Part shown: piece after piece, positions 61,745 to 64,000 of the stretch
How the letters are laid out: every line of letters begins with the position of its first letter
How positions within the stretch are numbered: position 1 is the stretch's first letter
Source: Bettongia penicillata ogilbyi
Taxonomy: Eukaryota > Chordata > Mammalia > Diprotodontia > Potoroidae
NCBI GenBank assembly: GCA_023548195.1
Contig: JAJHZJ010000221.1
Location: 4,150,499 to 4,214,498 of the forward strand
Length of the DNA stretch: 64,000 nucleotides
Reading direction: 5' to 3'
Position numbers and translations under genes: made by a program
The notes under the pieces: generated by a model
Seen by the model: the letters and a program-made list of their open reading frames with translations, nothing else
What the model was told of the DNA's origin: nothing
Database searches by the model: none

Positions 61745-62195
61745 TTTAGAGGGATCAGAACGAGTAGAGGAAGAAACAGGAGAGTGAAAGGTGTGTTTGA
61801 GACACAATAAACAGTCCAGTCTGACTATAGTGTTGGACAAATGTCAGAGTGTTAAGAGAAGAGACTGCAAGTGTAGCCTGGGGGCTATATTAGGAAGAAC
61901 TTTAAAAGCCAGAGAAATTTGGTCTTTCTTCAGTAAGTAATGGGGAGTCATTGAGGGTTTTTGAACAGGTGAGTGCTTTCAAAAGATTAATCTGGCAACA
62001 ATTTATATAGGATATAATGAAGTGAGAAGGACAAGAACACCCAGAAAAGAAGTAATTTGAGGACAGTCTGACCTTGAGGAGTAGTAGTAGTAGAAATGAA
62101 TAGGAGAAGACAGATTCAAGAGATATTGCAAAGGCAGAAACACCAGGTTTTAGTTCTGGATTTGGGTAGGGAAGGGTGGATGAGGGAGGACCAGA
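61745..62195 (+). repeat. Unnamed ancient repeat, type F
   Basis: AGCCTGGGGGCTATATTAGG, GGGGAGTCATTGAGGGTTTT, TGAACAGGTGAGTGCTTTCA, AAAGATTAATCTGGCAACAA. Collinear with 48130-48230. Confidence 0.6.
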
Positions 62196-62237
62196 ATCTG
62201 TGCTATTCCTAGGAGAAAGTGGGTCCCCAGCCTCCTA

Positions 62238-62455
62238 ACATGTTTTGATTTTCTTGCATCACTCTCACTTCTTTTCCCAATTTTTCCTCTACTTCTCTTA
62301 CTTGATTTTCAAGACGTGATCAATTCATATTTTTCTTGGAGGCTTTGGATGGAGGAGCTTTGACTTTGTTGTCTTCTTCTAACATTTTTGTAGGTGATGG
62401 TCAAGGACAGCATCAGTCTGCCAACAGAATATTATAACTCTCAATCATATAAATG
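62238..62455 (-). mobile_element. L1 ORF1 fragment (N-terminal part)
   Basis: Matches 52800-53030 block for block: TTCTTTTCCCAATTTTTCCT, TCTACTTCTCTTACTTGATT, then TTCATATTTTTCTTGGAGGC and TTGTCTTCTTCTAACATTTT. Encodes, on the minus strand, a worn start of the ORF1 coiled coil. Confidence 0.65.
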
Positions 62456-62724
62456 CAATGGTGTTATATTCCTTAAATATTACAATAGTTGTGTCATCTC
62501 ATAGTCAAGAATATTCCTTTAGGTGATTCAAATTTCAACCCATCCATTCTTGTCCATCCCTTGAGGTTCTTGTCTCTGTGCCTCACGGGGTCCATCCAAT
62601 GTCTTGGGGGCCTTCCTGGCTTCTTTATTTTTATAATTGTGCACAACTGTCTACCTGGTACCCCTCACTCTCACCACATAAGTGACAAGTCCATCTTCTT
62701 TTTCACTTACATGTTATATATCAT

Positions 62725-63521
62725 CTCTTGTGTGGGAAAATTGGAACACTAATTCATTGTTGGTATTGTGAACTCATCCAACAATTCTGGAGAGCAATTT
62801 GGAACTATGCCCAAAGGGCTATAAAAATGTGCATACCCTTTGACCCCACAATACCACTTCTAGGGCTGTATCCCAAAGAGATCATACAAATGGGAAAAGG
62901 ATTCACATGCACAAAAATATTTATGGTAGCTCTTTTTGTGGTGGTCAAGAATTTGAAATTGAGGGGATGTCCATCAATTGGGGAATGAACGCCTGAACAA
63001 GTCATGGTATATGAATGTGACAGAATACTATTGTGTTATAATAAATGATGAATAGGCAGACTTCAGAAAAACCTGGAAAGATTATCTGAACTGATGCTGA
63101 GTGAAGCATGCAGAACCAGGAGAACATTGTATGTAGTAACAATCACAGTGTGTAATGACTGACTTTGATAGACTTAGCTCTTCTTAGCAATGCAAGGACC
63201 TAAAACAATTCCAAAGGACTCATGATGGAAAATGCCATCCACATCTAGAGAAAGAACTATGGAGTCTGAATGCAGAACAAAGTAGATTGTTTTCTTTTTT
63301 GTTTTGTTTTGTTTTGCTTTGCTTTTCATTCTCATGGTTCCTCCCATTCATTATAATTCTTCTATATACCATGAATAATGTGAAAATGTGTTTAATAGGT
63401 ATGTATATATAGAACTTATATCAGATTGCATGCCATCTTGGAGAGAGGGGTGGAGGAGGAGGAGAAAATTTAAACTTATGGAAGTGAATGTTGAAAACTA
63501 AAAATAAATTAACTTTAAAAA
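62725..63521 (+). mobile_element. 5'-truncated L1, ORF2 C-terminus and 3' UTR, with TSD
   Basis: The frame 62728-62985 reads CGKIGTLIHCWYC, then PFDPTIPLLGLYPKE and FMVALFVVVKNLK, the C-terminal cysteine-containing region of L1 ORF2, ending GCPSIGE. The 3' UTR follows: GAACTGATGCTGAGTGAAGC, AGAACCAGGAGAACATTGTA, GAGAAAGAACTATGGAGTCT, TCAGATTGCATGCCATCTTG. A T/G run with TTTTG repeats lies at 63290-63330. The 9-bp repeat ATATATCAT flanks the insert (62716-62724 and 63522-63530). It is the best-preserved L1 tail in the window. Confidence 0.86.
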
Positions 63522-63530
63522 ATATATCAT

Positions 63531-64000
63531 ATCCCATTCACTCCCACTATGCACTTCTCCAGAAATGAACAGGAGGATGAGATTGTGGCTAGATGGCTTT
63601 AAGAAAATTGTAAAAGTTCTTTAATGACTTCAAACTTCTCCCAGAAATAAATGCTCATCTTTTTAATACTAGTATTCTACTGGTATTGGTGGATGATTTC
63701 CAGTCATGGAACATTACAGTCTCTGGACAATTAAATATAAGTATCAATTAAGAGGGCAATGATATTCAATGGTGTTATACTTCTAGGCATAACTGTAGTA
63801 AAAATCTTATCTTTAAAAATATACTAATAATGGTTAAAGGTTACATAGTTAACATGTTTCTCACTATTGAAATGCTGATAAACCACAAAATTTTCCAGGT
63901 CAGATTATCAGTTTCTCTGATTTTCTCCTTATCTGTAGCTCCATTTTCTCACTATTAATGTTAAATAACAATGAATCTCTCTGTTCCTTCAATAATTAAG
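63531..64000. other. Gap to window end, no gene
   Basis: AT-rich; nothing recognised. Confidence 0.4.

Overview
The window reads as marsupial nuclear DNA, intronic or intergenic. No host protein-coding exon, rRNA or tRNA gene can be supported. The assignment rests on the repeat mix. There are many tRNA-headed SINEs ending in a block like TTTGCCAAGAAAACCCCAA (WSINE/WALLSI/MAR1-type; exact subfamily not resolved), many MIR/Ther1-type CORE-SINEs, L2 and L3/CR1 relics, and L1 plus ORF1-only 'half-L1' (HAL1) copies of the kind known in marsupials. No Alu or B1 was seen. L1 together with L2/L3 and these SINEs argues against monotremes and placentals. Opossum, dasyurid and kangaroo lineages cannot be told apart by eye.

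Layout. Positions 1-12 kb carry dispersed MIR, Ther1 and tRNA-SINEs, an L2 3' end, an L3/CR1 scrap, two long polypyrimidine tracts and a GGAA microsatellite. At 12.1-12.8 kb a SINE is split by a solo LTR whose 6-base flanking duplication is visible. From 13 to 18.6 kb there are more SINEs, an L3 3' end and a hAT-like fragment. At 18.69-21.64 kb lies the best-preserved element, a HAL1-type retroposon flanked by a perfect 16-bp target-site duplication; its ORF1 is broken by only one 1-base deletion and one TGA. From 22 to 26.8 kb there is a hAT-like MITE with perfect 12-bp termini and further SINEs. At 27.06-28.95 kb are two diverged copies of an unusual unit: a Y-box cold-shock-domain fragment fused to an L2-like 3' tail. 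From 29 to 46 kb there are SINEs, L1 3' and ORF2 fragments, a palindromic MITE at 37.8 kb, three small tandem duplications (35.0, 39.4, 45.7 kb) and long repeat-poor stretches (38.0-39.4 and 42.5-44.4 kb). From 46 to 49 kb there are L3/CR1 ORF2 relics, a minus-strand L1/HAL1 3' region and a long unnamed repeat split by two younger insertions. The interval 49.7-53.6 kb is a degraded minus-strand L1 with a mosaic of inverted segments at its left end. From 55 to 64 kb there are an L3 element split by an L2-like sequence, L2 fragments, a head-to-head SINE pair at 60.1-60.6 kb, and a 5'-truncated L1 at 62.7-63.5 kb.

How the parts relate. Everything recognisable is retroposon or DNA-transposon derived. 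L1-type reverse transcriptase, known to act in trans, would account for the HAL1 copy and probably the tRNA-SINEs. L2-type machinery would account for the MIR-like elements and possibly the Y-box/L2 chimera. Nested insertions give a relative order: MIR, L3 and the unnamed E/F repeat are oldest; tRNA-SINEs, the hAT-like elements, the LTR and HAL1 are younger. Family names come from recalled consensus patterns, not a library search, and most boundaries are good to about 10-30 bases.
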